From NCBI GenBank assembly GCA_028551475.1, contig CM052356.1, forward strand, positions 14,659,884 to 14,723,883: a stretch of 64,000 nucleotides of DNA, given 5' to 3'. The position numbers and the translations under genes were made by a program. Each line of letters opens with the position of its first letter. Within the stretch, counting starts at the first letter, position 1. Origin of the DNA: Casuarina equisetifolia (lineage: Eukaryota; Streptophyta; Magnoliopsida; Fagales; Casuarinaceae). Below the pieces are notes generated by a model, which was not told the DNA's origin, searched no databases, and worked only from the letters and a program-made list of their open reading frames with translations. Positions 21,119-34,100 of the stretch are shown one piece after another.

Positions 21119-22096
21119 ATGGGTCTCAAGGGTTTCGTCGAAGGCGGCATTGCTTCCATCGTTGCGGGCTGTTCAACTCACCCTCTGGATCTCATCAAAG
21201 TCCGGATGCAACTCCAGGGCGAGAAAATTCACGCTCCTGCACCGCAGCCGCTCCATAATCTGCGCCCGGCGTTTGCCGCTATGGGAACGCCTACCACCCT
21301 CAATGTTCCTGTGGCCCCGCAAGCCGCCCCACCGGTTCGTCTCGGGGGACCCATAGCCGTCGGCGTTCGTATTGTCCAAACAGAAGGTGTCGCTGCATTG
21401 TTCTCTGGCATCTCCGCCACCGTGCTCCGACAGACGCTTTACTCCACTACGCGTATGGGGCTTTACGACGTGCTCAAGCAGAAGTGGACCGACCCGGGCA
21501 CGACCCACATGCCTTTGGTAAAGAAGATAGCTGCCGGTTTGGTAGCTGGCGCGGTCGGCGCGGCGGTTGGGAACCCCGCCGACGTGGCCATGGTCCGAAT
21601 GCAAGCCGACGGACGGCTCCCGGCAGCTCAACGTCGCAACTATACGAGCGTGGTGGACGCCATCACGCGCATGGCGAGACAGGAGGGTGTGTGCAGCCTG
21701 TGGCGCGGCTCGGCCCTGACGGTGAACCGAGCCATGATCGTGACAGCGTCACAGCTGGCCTCGTACGACCAGTTCAAGGAGATGATCCTGGAGAGGCACG
21801 TCATGAGCGACGGCCTCGGGACCCACGTGACGGCGAGTTTTGCAGCGGGGTTCGTGGCGGCCGTCGCGTCGAACCCCGTGGACGTGATCAAGACGAGGGT
21901 AATGAACATGAAGGTGGAGCCAGGAGAGGCCCCGCCGTACAATGGAGCCCTGGACTGCGCCATAAAGACGGTGAGGACGGAAGGTCCCTTGGCTCTTTAC
22001 AAGGGGTTCATTCCCACCGTCTCCAGGCAAGGACCTTTCACTGTGGTGCTCTTCGTCACGCTGGAGCAAGTCAGGAAGATTCTTAAGGAATTCTGA
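21119..22096 (+). CDS. DIC: Mitochondrial dicarboxylate carrier (DIC, UCP-like)
   Basis: Intron-less gene for a 325-residue mitochondrial carrier of the inner membrane. It carries three tandem repeats, each with the carrier signature: PLDLIKVRMQ near the N-terminus, PADVAMVRMQ in the middle and PVDVIKTRVM in the last third, with downstream G-boxes (EGVAALFSGISATVLRQTLY, EGVCSLWRGSALTVNRAM, EGPLALYKGFIPTVSRQ). The MGLKGFVEGGIASIVAGCST start matches plant DIC proteins (Arabidopsis DIC1-3, earlier named PUMP4-6), which exchange malate, oxaloacetate, succinate, phosphate and sulfate. A long proline/alanine-rich loop (about residues 40-75) separates the first two helices, as in this subgroup. I start at ATG 21119; an upstream in-frame TTG is not a plausible start. 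The assignment is secure; which DIC paralogue it is cannot be settled. Confidence 0.95.
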   Translation: MGLKGFVEGGIASIVAGCSTHPLDLIKVRMQLQGEKIHAPAPQPLHNLRPAFAAMGTPTTLNVPVAPQAAPPVRLGGPIAVGVRIVQTEGVAALFSGISATVLRQTLYSTTRMGLYDVLKQKWTDPGTTHMPLVKKIAAGLVAGAVGAAVGNPADVAMVRMQADGRLPAAQRRNYTSVVDAITRMARQEGVCSLWRGSALTVNRAMIVTASQLASYDQFKEMILERHVMSDGLGTHVTASFAAGFVAAVASNPVDVIKTRVMNMKVEPGEAPPYNGALDCAIKTVRTEGPLALYKGFIPTVSRQGPFTVVLFVTLEQVRKILKEF

Positions 22097-22856
22097 GGAT
22101 TAACATAACACTATGGGTTCCGGATTTTTAACCATTGATTGCCATTCCTACAGATTACGGTGAAATTGGAATATCTTTTGTATTGACTATGCTATTCTTT
22201 TCAATGAAGGTTTTTCGGTTTTACAATTCTTATTCCATGATATGCTTCTCGTTATAATTATTTTTTACCTCAGTTGAGAGCCATAGGACGATAGACTTAA
22301 CTTTGATGATCTACGTAGTCTGCTGCTCCGGCGGAGAAACCCGAAATTCTCTCTTTTCTGAAGAAGGAAAAAGAAAGTAAAATCCCAGAAAACTGGTGAC
22401 TTGAAGCTAGGATTTTCTCCACCAGATTAGGTCAAGCAACTCCAGTAAGATTAGATATGGTGTTAAGCAGTACAACAGATATCAAGATTACAAATACTTT
22501 CAGGCTACAACAAGGAGATGGATGATCTGTACATCGTAAGGCTCGGGGGGTGTAGGTGCTTGAGCTTGATTAGCATCAAACTCAGGTTGTGCCAAATCTA
22601 TTAGCAAGTTTCATCATCTTTCAAAGTTCTACGAACTATATGGTTGATGATAAAAGCAAACATCAAATGCACAAAACAGTCACCCAGGTGATGATATAAG
22701 ACCTGGTATCATCTACATTTTGTCATTTGGTCTTTGGAGGAAGAAAATATTGGCTCCCTTAGCCTTGACCTTCTTCCACGTTTAGAGACAAATGGCATTC
22801 TGATCTTCCCCTGTTCAGGCTAGGTTGATATTGGCCTTTTCCAGCGGTTGACTATC
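22097..22856. other. Spacer between convergent DIC and REN1-like genes
   Basis: Holds the DIC 3' UTR (to about 22230) and the 3' UTR of the minus-strand REN1-like gene. No other feature seen. Confidence 0.6.
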
Positions 22857-25800
22857 TCATTTCCTGTACTTCTCTGCATTTGCAAATGATTGGCCTTTAG
22901 TCCCCATGCCAAAATTCGCAGGTAATGTGCAGTAATCCAATTCTTCACCCGTGTCTGGATTCTGGACAGATTGAACTTCAACTCCTTGACCTTTGTCCAG
23001 GTTTTGGAGTGATTGGCGGGGTTCCGTTCCCCCACCTTTCTCCTGGTTTTGGACAACTTGACCTGACACATGGGTTTTGTCAACATTTTGGAGTTCACTT
23101 GCCAGCTGGCTGCGCCGCTCTTTCAGAAAGTTCAGGCGGGTCGTCAACTTTGACAGAGCAAAAGTCGTTGAGTTTGTACCCTAACGTGCACAAAGGTTGA
23201 AGGGAGTTATCATCAGTTCATCGAGTCCATTACCAACGGAACAGAATGTGAAGCTTTTGAAAAGTTTAGCATCTAAAATGCATAAGCAATTAACTCCTGA
23301 TAAATTCGAGTAAAGATTTATTAAGTTCGTTGCCTGTATAATGTCAAAAGCTATGATGCATATAGTAATGGTCCCCATACATCCTCCAGGACCAGGAAAA
23401 TTCACGCTATCATCTTGCCATAGAGATAAAGAACGGTAGAAACTAAAAGATTGCACCTACATCACATTATCGATAACATTTATGACTTGAAAGTTGATCA
23501 TAAACATGCACCCAATGCATGCAATTGCACTGTTGTATCATACTCCCTCTTTGTTTCTTGCAGCAAAACACCAGGAATTAAGTTGATTAAGCAATAATGT
23601 TACAGCTCTTGTCCCTATATTGAAATTAAAGTCGATATAGGAAGAAAGGTAATTAAGCAGCTTATTAGTATATATAACACTGATGCTGGTTTAAAAAAAA
23701 AAAAAAGAATTTAAGTGATACTCCTAACCTCCAAAAATAATGTGATCCTGTGAGTTAAAATTCTAGAAACCACAAAAAAATTGACAAAAAATTATATCGT
23801 GAGTAAATATACATAACCTACCTCAACCCTTGAAACAGATTTCTTGGAATTGGTTGGAGCCGTTGGCTTGCCTAGCGTTGGCTCCACAGCTGAAGAATTG
23901 GCAGAACCCCTAGCAGACCTGGAGTTGCTGCTATGTGCTGCATCTGGCAGCTGCTTTTGAGGCGTATGTTTACTAGGTAAAAATGTTGTTTCCCCCTCAC
24001 TCTCGCTCTCTGCTCCATCAAAACAAGCATCCTATTGCACCAAATTCCTGTCGTAAGTTGAATAGAAATTACTAGATAAACATTCTAAATTTAGCTTGAT
24101 ATACTGCTTTACAGATTGGTGAGTTATTTGTGAAGCTCCTCAAGGCTTCTCTATTCGACAAGTATAAGCTCCTCAAGGCTCAAGCGAAGCCTGAGATTGA
24201 GTTTTGAGTTGGCTTCCTCACACGTCAAGCCTGAGCAAGGCCAAGCTCAATTTAATTGGGATATCTGCGTACACAGCTCAACAGCTGAAGCAGACATAAC
24301 GCTACTGTGTTGAATACAAAAACAAGCCCAAGAAACAGGAACAATACTGGCAAGAAGGACAACGTAACCACTATTTGCACTAGTAAAATTCAAAGTCTAC
24401 TACAAGATGTGTTTAGATTAATAATTAACCCCACGAAAGCGTTCAAGGTTAGCCAAACTCTCTATATGACAGAATCTTTAACCTCTAAAAGGAAAAAAAC
24501 GTCTGAGAACTCAAATGAGTCTCAAGCTTAATCCAAATACAACTGAGACAAGCATGAAAATGCAATATGCAACTCAACTATTTTTGAACCCTTCACCCTC
24601 TTTATAAATGACAAATGTGCGTTAACAATAAATGTATCTGTAAATATTCCTGTAGAACACACTACTATTACACATGCACAGGCCGGCTGGAAAAGGAAAA
24701 TATGAAAGGGGTCAAAAGAAGGCTTAACTTTTATTAGAATAAACTAAGATACAGTCAGGACAATCAAAAGAACCAGATTTTTATATTTGCATTACTTTTT
24801 CCGGACATAGGTCCCTTTACTGGACAAACAATGCAATATAGCTCTCAAACAAAGCAATATAAGTTTTTTGAGAGCTAGAATAGATACGAATCCTGGCCTT
24901 GAATTGACCTCGAAAGAACTATTTAGCTCTTCCATAAACAGTAGCCCTCTGGTGTATCGAACCTTTTTTTTTTTTTTTCTCTTTTCTTCCATTTTCCTTT
25001 CCGATTGACCAATGAGAGAATCTGAAATCTCTACGATTCAAACCCTAACTGTTGTCTTTTCCTTTCACGATTACCCTAGACCCTTTTGGGAGTACCAGTT
25101 AAAGAAAGAACTGAAGTTGGTATCAAAGCTATCATTACCCAACCACTGTTCATCTGAATTCATTCAATATAACTAGTCATGCAATCACCAAAGTCAATTA
25201 AGAGAAGCCATCCCTTAACAGAAAGAAGAGACTTGATGATATGTTTGCAAGATGAGTGCCTTGGTCAGAAACAAGTTTGATTTCATAACTTCACCGTAAG
25301 GTGCTCTTATGACCATAGTTTATTGGAAGACTGGCTGTACGAGGGAGGATTGTGGGGAGGCTCCACCTATCGGATCCACCAATCACTCACAAGAAGAAAT
25401 TCTAGCATTTGGCAATCTAAGAATAAGAGATTCATAAAAGAAAGGCACAATATCTCTATATTTATGATCTTCACAATCCATTGATATATACCTAAGAGCA
25501 AAGAAAAAATTCTGAAATACAAGTATCTCTCCATAATAAAACTCGTAGGAAAACAGCACCCCCTTCTATGATAGGAGCACTAGCCCTTTTAATTCTAATA
25601 CAGCTATTACTCGTGTAGAAAACTGAGAATATTATTCAAGAAATTATTTCAAGAGCTAAATCAACGTACCTTATTTCTTGTTATTTCAAGAAGTGAAGCG
25701 ATTGTGGCTTCAGTATCCTTTTTCTTGTATTTCCTGAACCCAAATTCCGGGGAATGAAGAGAATAAAAAATCTCAACCATGCAAAAAGAAATACCAACAA

Positions 25801-28145
25801 CAGACTACTTGCCCGCATTTTATCTTCTTAGATTTCCAATAGGCTTGTACACATGGGTGAGTAGTGATGGAGTCATGTTAATATCCAGGGACGAATATTT
25901 TTGAAACCCATGAATAAATGATACTCTCTAGTGACCCTAAGAGAAAAAAATAATACCTACTCAGCTTAAAATTTTCTGAACTCTTATTATGCATTTTTAA
26001 TGTGAGGATTTTGTCATATGTCAAGTGGTGATATAACCACCGATATACTACAAGAAAAGAAAAGATGGCATGTAGCAAAGAGTAAGCACTGATCAAAATT
26101 CTTTTCCAAAGTAACAGGGCATATTCTTTAGCATGTTCGTCTTCTTGCTAGTAATGTTTTTGGCTCCCTTTTGACGTACAGGCATTGCATTGAGATTACA
26201 GCCAATGGATGCCAAATGTAGAGAGAATTATAGTACGAGTTTTGATGAATAAGCTCATACATTATTGAATTTTCAGCAAAGCAATATGTCATACTGTTCA
26301 AGATGCTTGTCTCGTATGCTACTCATGTTTTTCCTTTCTTTTGATATGTAGGCATGGTATTTAAGAGTATTGAAAGCAACACCAAAACTTTAGTAATATT
26401 CTTTAACAAACAAGTTGATACAACAAGTGATGGACCACTGCAAAAGAAGATCTTACAGTTTGGCTTGATGATTTGGAGTTTGTTGTCTACGATTGTATGG
26501 AGCATGCATAGGACAATTGGTTTGTTCACATTGTTGAGTAAGCTCTGCTTCAAGATCATCAACATTCTTCTTCAAACTGATCACATCCGCCGCTGCCTGA
26601 GCTATTTCTTCAAGCTCTGCCCTTGTCTTTGGCACATTTGCGAGTTAAAAATTGATCAAAACTAGTTATGTCATAACAGTTAAAAGTGAGGTAGACCAAC
26701 CTTTTCATCTATAGTGGCTAAAATTGGTATCGGCCCCTGCGAACTATGAATTCCTGCTTCAAGAACTGTCCTCAAGTCTCTTTCTTTTTGCAACTGTTGC
26801 TGTAGCCTTGCAACCTATAGGTAAAATTAAACACTCCCTTGAGGCCTTCCTCATCAAGGTTGGTGACTATCAAAGACATCTGAAGCAACTAATTGATGAT
26901 TGATACTAATTGAAAATGACACGTCACATAAGTAGAGAAGCAGCAAGGACATTCACACCACAGAACATATAAAAGAAAAAGAAAGAAAAAAGAACGGTGT
27001 TCTCAGATATGTAGGGTACATCTTGCTGAAGCGCTAGACGACGCTCATGCAGAGCCTTCTTTCTTCTTTCCAGACTAGCTTGCAGAACTGCATTCCCTTT
27101 AGCCTGCAAATGGAAAAAGAAACCTATAATTTCCCAGACATTAAAAGGATATCATAAAAGAGAAATGTCTGAAGTCTCTACCTCTTTTGTAATTCTGTTT
27201 TCCAATTCATTTTTGGTTGTCTCAAGCCTTTGGATTTCAACCCTACATATGCATCAAATGGAAAACAAAGTTAGATGCATATGAAAGTTCAAGAAAATTA
27301 AGAACCACCATCACCGTAAATTACAAGTTCCTAGATAGAGTCAATTTTTCCTGTTGTATCACTCCATCCTAAATGCCAAAAGCAAATGGTCATAATCTTT
27401 TTGCAAATTAAAGCCTTGTAAAAAAGCTTATTAATTGACATCGACAATATTGTGATCAAAGTACATTTCTGTTAAATATTATAACGACAAAAGTAACTAT
27501 TTATAATTGGCATGTAAAAGAAAAAAAAAAAGAAATGGAAAGATAATGATGTCTGATTGAGACAAGGGAAACAAAGTATTTATTAAATAAAACAGCCCTA
27601 CAGAACTGAAGAAAAAAATAACATCAATAATATAAAAGCGAAAATAATTGGAATGAAGATGGAGCTTATGATTAACATGTAACAACATCCAGCAATCATT
27701 AAACCATGGAGAAAAACTATTATTACCATTATAGCACAAAAACACTTCAAATTGATTAAGTTTGAGGATGGAATTTATCTATAGCGAAAAGAAGGCTCTG
27801 AGTGCTTTCGGCTCCTAATTATTAAGGAAAAAAAATAAATTTCAACTCTTAGTTTTTTCTTTTAATGTACATAAATGAGAACCAAGTAATTTATGGTTGT
27901 TATCTTCTTTTTCTTTTATATCTACTCAAAAATTAAAATAGATAAGCAAAACAGTTTACATGAACATCTATTAATTAGTCTTATATTTTTTAGAACTCAG
28001 ATTTCTCTCTCTCATATATACTTAGGTAGCCTTCACAAAAGGTAGGTCTAGCATATAAATCCATGTGAAGCTTAACATTCATCAAACGAGGGCAAAGGTT
28101 ATTTGGTTCTTGGTTGAATACTATTTCACCAATGCTTGGTCATTC

Positions 28146-28179
<34 letters not shown>

Positions 28180-31100
28180 GCTCATAAAACAGCAACCCTG
28201 AATTTAACCTCCCTACAATGATCTCTCATACGCACAGTACATTTATCCCTTGTATAAATGAGTACTAGAAAAGATTGGACTTGCCTGCAGCAATAGTGTC
28301 AAGCCTATGGGAAACTTATCAATGACACTAAATAGGATGGGTCCAACAAAAACTACATAAAGTTTTATATGAATTTACACGAGAAGAATTGATTTCTACA
28401 GATGATGGATGCATCACTTACTCTTCTTCTATTGAACAATCAATGGATTCCATAGATAGGTTCTTCCTTGCCTGCACACGTGCCGCAAGTAAATAAGTTA
28501 ATAAGTAAATCAACAAAATAAACTAAAAACACCCTCGGTTCTTTGTTTCCTAGGTTTAAAACATGGACAAAAAATTGAGCAATTCAAAACTGATGAATGT
28601 CAAGACCCAAAGCCTCCCTTGCAAATTCTAGACTCACTATAATCGTAGACATAAGCTAAGGAAACATGACTGAGAAGAAAAGAGCCTAAAAGGCAAAAGT
28701 TTGTATCATAAATCCCGAAAAATATACTTACAGAGGTACGGTTCCATGTGGTGCGAAACCTAGCACTATGTGCAGGTCCATTGGGTGTTGTTGTAGATTT
28801 TCTGATCAATGAGGTTGAACCAAGGTAAGTAGAAGCGGGATCCAAACTTGGTTTTTGAGAGGGATCTCGTAGTAGTTCAGCCGATTCAGGTGTCTGAATT
28901 TCTGAACTATTTTTGCTTTGATTTGGAACACTCTGACTGATCTGTAGGACGTTATGTTGAGGCAACGAAGTTTCAAATGAAGCTGATGACAACTTCTGAC
29001 TGGCTGCAGAAGCATCTTCTACCTCAGGGGAGCGGTAACCCGAGTTCGAATCATCAGAATCCTGCACCTATCAACTAGTTAGCATAACTTTCAACCTCAA
29101 GAATCCAGCACCTTTCAAATATTAATATAACCAAGGTACCCTCTGTATGCTGATAAAAAAAAAAACCACGGAACCATATAACCTGTTAGCGTATGGGTAA
29201 ATGAAGAGATTTAGTGAGCCGTTAATTCACCCGTAAAGATTGGAACAAGGAGGAGAAAAAGAAGTGAAGATTGAAAACAGAACTACGATTATGAATGAGG
29301 GTTACGTATGTCAGTAGCACAAACGTCTTGAACAATAAGATGACTACGATTACCTCAAATAGGTTCCAAACTGTGTTAAAATTATAGAGACTTAGTATGA
29401 TAAGAAAGCATGACTACAGGAGAAAACAGGAAAAAAGGTGCTCCAGTAAGAGAGTTCTACACTGGGGGATTCGCAATCCTCTAAGGTGGAGGCTAGCAGC
29501 TTCAAAACCCCAAGGCTCCGGTCCTAAGGTGAAAAAAGATTAGGATAACTGATAGACTAAAGTCAACAATTAAGCAATAAGCACCTTGGAACGAGGTGAA
29601 CATCAGAGACAGTTGGTGGACAGCAACAGAAGGACCAAAAGGAAAAGTAATAGTAGCAATTAACAATGAATAATTGCAATCTTTACAGCAAAGCCTAATG
29701 GCATGTTAATCATCAAAGAAAGCCATTATGAAAATTGTTCCAATCAATTTCCTAGAAACATAATTATGTTGCTGTAGGTCAAATCAATTTCCTATAGCCC
29801 TAATTGTATTGTTGAGTATTCCCCTAATTCACGGCAACATGGACCATTTTCAAAATATAACCATAAAGAATCTAAAACGTGGTAGAAGATGTTTTAAGAG
29901 AAGAGAAAAAGATCTAGCTTCTAGCATATGGTTTTTTTTTTTTTTATAATTTGGAAATCCTACCTAATGGTCCCAATATAACTACCACAGAGACCACATA
30001 GCAACATGAGAACCAAGAAGAGCCTCCAAATGATGTAAAAGGAACCAGAAAATGGAGGGAAAAAAAGAAAAAAAGAAAGAAGAAGACAAACATGCTGCAG
30101 AAGACTACAAGGTCGCATTGATGTTGGAATGCACAACTACCATTTTTCAATCTAACCTAAAGGTCCAAAGCACTAAATATTCATTCTCATCTCTGGCAGT
30201 AGGAATGCGCAAGGATAAATTATTGCTTTACACCCATCAGTGTACAGGTGTAGATGCGTATGCAAGAAAGTACAGAGACAAGCCTTATTATCAAACAGAT
30301 CATTGTCTCTAGAGTCACCACCCTCACTGCAGGTTTCACTTGATGCATTTTCAAAACCCTCATCCACATCTGCATCAGATTCTGGTGTTGCATCACCATG
30401 TTCATCATCTTCATAGGATTCATTATCATCAGTTGCCCCCTCACTCTCACTTCCACTTTCTTCTGAGTCAGTGTATAGCTCAGGGGTCATGAACCCTTCC
30501 TGCAAAGATAATACTAATTCAAGGGGCTCAATCGCATAAAGAAAAAAGTACAAATTAATTACAATTAGATCTGATTGGAGCCACATCCAGTCTGGCCTTT
30601 CACTAGACTTGCTCCTCGAAATCCTAATGTTTAAAGTTTTATGCTAGTGGATGAGGTCAAACTTGGAGGGGCTAATCCATGGAATGGCTGAAATAGCATG
30701 AAATGAAAAATTCAAAATTCAAAAAAAGAAAAGAGAAAAATTTTTTGGTCTAAATTGATGTGTAGCTTCAACGGATTGGTAGTTATTTGATTCTTTGTCC
30801 ATTTCCTCCAGTCTTTTGAAAAGGGATTCATAAGGAGTTTATTGCAACGTTAAACATTAGAAGGAATTCTTATCAAGATAAAGAACCGCAATATCAGAAC
30901 GATTCATGGGTAATAATATATTATGAAAGAGAAACCACATACCGTCACAAAAATCTGATATTAAAGAAAGCAATATAGGCTATACAAGCTCAACATAATT
31001 GATAAGTTTGTTTGTCTGAAATGTGTGACAAGGTGACAATAGGAAACCAGATCAGATGTAGCTGTGAATTAGAAATAGCTTGGAACTTACCCTGAATATT

Positions 31101-34100
31101 TTATCATACTCCTCTAACAAAGTTATAACAATGGCTTGAGCATGATTAGCTGCAGCAGCTGCTTGCAGTAGTTGTGCAGAACCATCACCAACAACATCAA
31201 AATCATTTCCGATCTCACAGTCACCAGCTAAAAGTGGACGCAAAAGTAAGGGTGCCATGCAGGCAGCAACAGCTGAGGAGCTCATTCGATTCTCAGCTTT
31301 GTGAGACGCTACAGTTTGCATCATCACAAGTACTCTAAGTGGGGGGAAACAGAAACAAATTAATAGACAAAAATGCAAGTATATGCCCAAAAAGAATGCT
31401 AGCAGACAGAGTTAGTGGTAGCATAGTTTTCAGTGGGAAAATAAAAGTTTAAAAAATAGAGATACTATTTCTTGGAAGTATTGCAATATCTATTTGTATG
31501 GCGGCAGTGCATGTCCGTCCATACATGCAAATGTGTGAATATTTTCATTAGAAAAATCAAGGGAAACAGAAAGCAAACAGACCTGGAAAAAGTTAATGGA
31601 AAGTAAGAAAACAAAAATAAAAATAGCTTCCGATTACCTTTGTAATAAACAGCGGTTTGGTTCTGGAAATGTTTCATAAATTGCTGTGCGTAGAGCATTG
31701 ACTCTAACACCACGTTCAGCACCTAGATATTATAATGTCATCCAACGTGGAAAGATAACAAGATCAAATGGTAGAAAGATTTCCAAATACATAGTAGAAT
31801 GTCAAAACTGTATTGTTAACAAATAGTAAATGAGATATTTCCTTGATTATTTTCATTTTAACCTAAGCGGTTGCTGAAAAATTGAACTATAGTAAAGAAT
31901 GCAGCCAGTACATACTTAGAAAATGTTTGAGGATTCAAATATCAGATCAAGTTGCTTGATTCAGTACAGCCTAACTTTGACATTATATCTTTCAGAGCTT
32001 CTAAGTTCGGCCTGTGTGAGGCCCATGTCTTTGGGAAAGCTCTACGCCTGGTTTGGGCATTCTACTAGTGGCCTCATTCTTTGTAAGGCCTTGCCCATTT
32101 TATTATTAATGTTATTTTCACGGTAACGTCCCTTTATTAATTAAAAAAAATTCTATGAATATGTAAATAGATAGCAGGCAAGGAATAGACAAAAGATCGT
32201 GAGCAAGTAGCTGGTTAACAAACTTACGACAAGCTTCTAATAGTGCATTGCAGCAAGATGCGGGGACAGGAGATGATGGCAACTCCCTGAGGACATACTG
32301 GAGAATTGCATGGAAGAGAACAGATGAAAAGAAAAGTTTAGCTTCCGTTTGTGCTTAACATACATGAAGAATTAATTTCTTTGACTATGAAGATACCTTG
32401 ACACAATCAGCAACAACGTGCGGATCCTCATCCGGAGAAAACTCAGTTTTTCCTAAAGAAAAGCATGACATTAAACTGTTCAGACAGAAGAATAAACTAT
32501 TAAACCAACAAGAAAAAGAATCTCTAATGTTAAACTACCCCTTGCAACTTTGGTTGCTTATATCTCCAACGCTCTTACCAGCTAAAGAGATCTTATGACT
32601 TCACTACCAGTTTTTATCTGTTTCCTCTCTTTTTTCCTTCTTGGTCTGAGTATTACCATTCCAATTCACATTTTTAGCTGTTTCCCTTATATCCATATAA
32701 CATGTGGTAGCTATCACTAATGGTAAATAATTAACTCTGCATGTTTTTGCATAAAAAGTCTAATTACTGAAAACATTTTCAATAGAGTTAAGAAAAGATG
32801 ATTGATTTAATTTGAATTATTAATCAAGATCCCAAATCAAATTATAAGGATTTCTTTTCACCTAGATCTTCAGGAAAAAACTCAAAAATTCAAAAATAAC
32901 AGAAACTGATGGCTACTTAATGTTTTTATTATCTTATTCATATTCTAGTGGCAATAATACTCCCTTAAACATAACCATTATGCAGAAATATGGAATTTCA
33001 CTGCTTCCACCATTATCATGAGCGATTTTTTCAGAAATCCAGAGAACCAAATTTACTCTCCACACGGTAAACAACAAGACCATTCTCTGCTTAGTGTGCA
33101 CTACCAAAAGTGTCAACAAATTATCCAAACAATTCATATTTCGGGGGACAGCAGCAAAATAAAATACATTTTTTCCCATTAGGAATAGAGGAAGACGTGG
33201 AGTGAGGTGCTGGTGGTAGTTTGAAAAGGAAAAGTAGTAGATTGACTTTGGAAAACTGGCCATTTGTTGAGAAATTAGATTCAGGCATGGGATTGCTAAG
33301 AAAGAACTGATTGGATCAATTAAGGCGAGAAAAGTTCAACGTAACTTCAACATGCTTCCAAGTCAATGGGGGAGGGTTCGTGCTTTAGAATCTAACTCAA
33401 TTTGGTTGAAGCCCTAGAGTTTGATCTCTTTTTGGTGAGCTTCACCATTAAGGCCCAGTCAGCCAGTCTATACCAAGACCCTTTGCTTTTGGCTATAACG
33501 GGAGATGAAAGGGAGAGACAAGAGAGGAGGATGCTGGCTCTGTTAGGTCCAAGAACAAGGTATTTCTATCCTGTTCTGGGTTTGTTTTTTAATAATTTTT
33601 TCTACTAACTTCTATTTTTAGCTGTAGAAAACGTAGAAAATGTAGAAACTAATCTGCAAGGTATTGAAAGCACAAATAAATGAAGCCTTCTTTACAAAAG
33701 TTCTATTCCTACATCCCTTGATGTAACTAATTGAAATGCATGTCGTATGCACTGTGCATCACAAATTTGAGAATCACCTTGCATGTGAAACATAAAGATA
33801 AAATGCAATCTGTGCAATGGTATAGTTACATAAATAAGATTAAAGTCAGTTAAGAACGCTCATATATCCAAACAAACTCACCTTTTTCATACTCCCGAAC
33901 TCGACATTCAACATCATCAACGTAGGCAGCTTGACGCAAGATCCCTTCTACTCTGATTCCTGTTGTATCTTTGATCAGATTCATATAGAAAAGAGGTAAC
34001 AAATAAACATATACATATCTGTCCCCAAACCCATAACAGTGGGTCTTACAGACTTTCAATTGAAAAATTGAAAAATTGAAAAAGACCCAAAAGCAGGACC

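Noticed and set aside
21173-21631. Antisense open frames within the carrier gene (also 21484-22086 in another plus frame)
   Set aside because: They are shadows of the GC-rich DIC coding frame and carry no family features.
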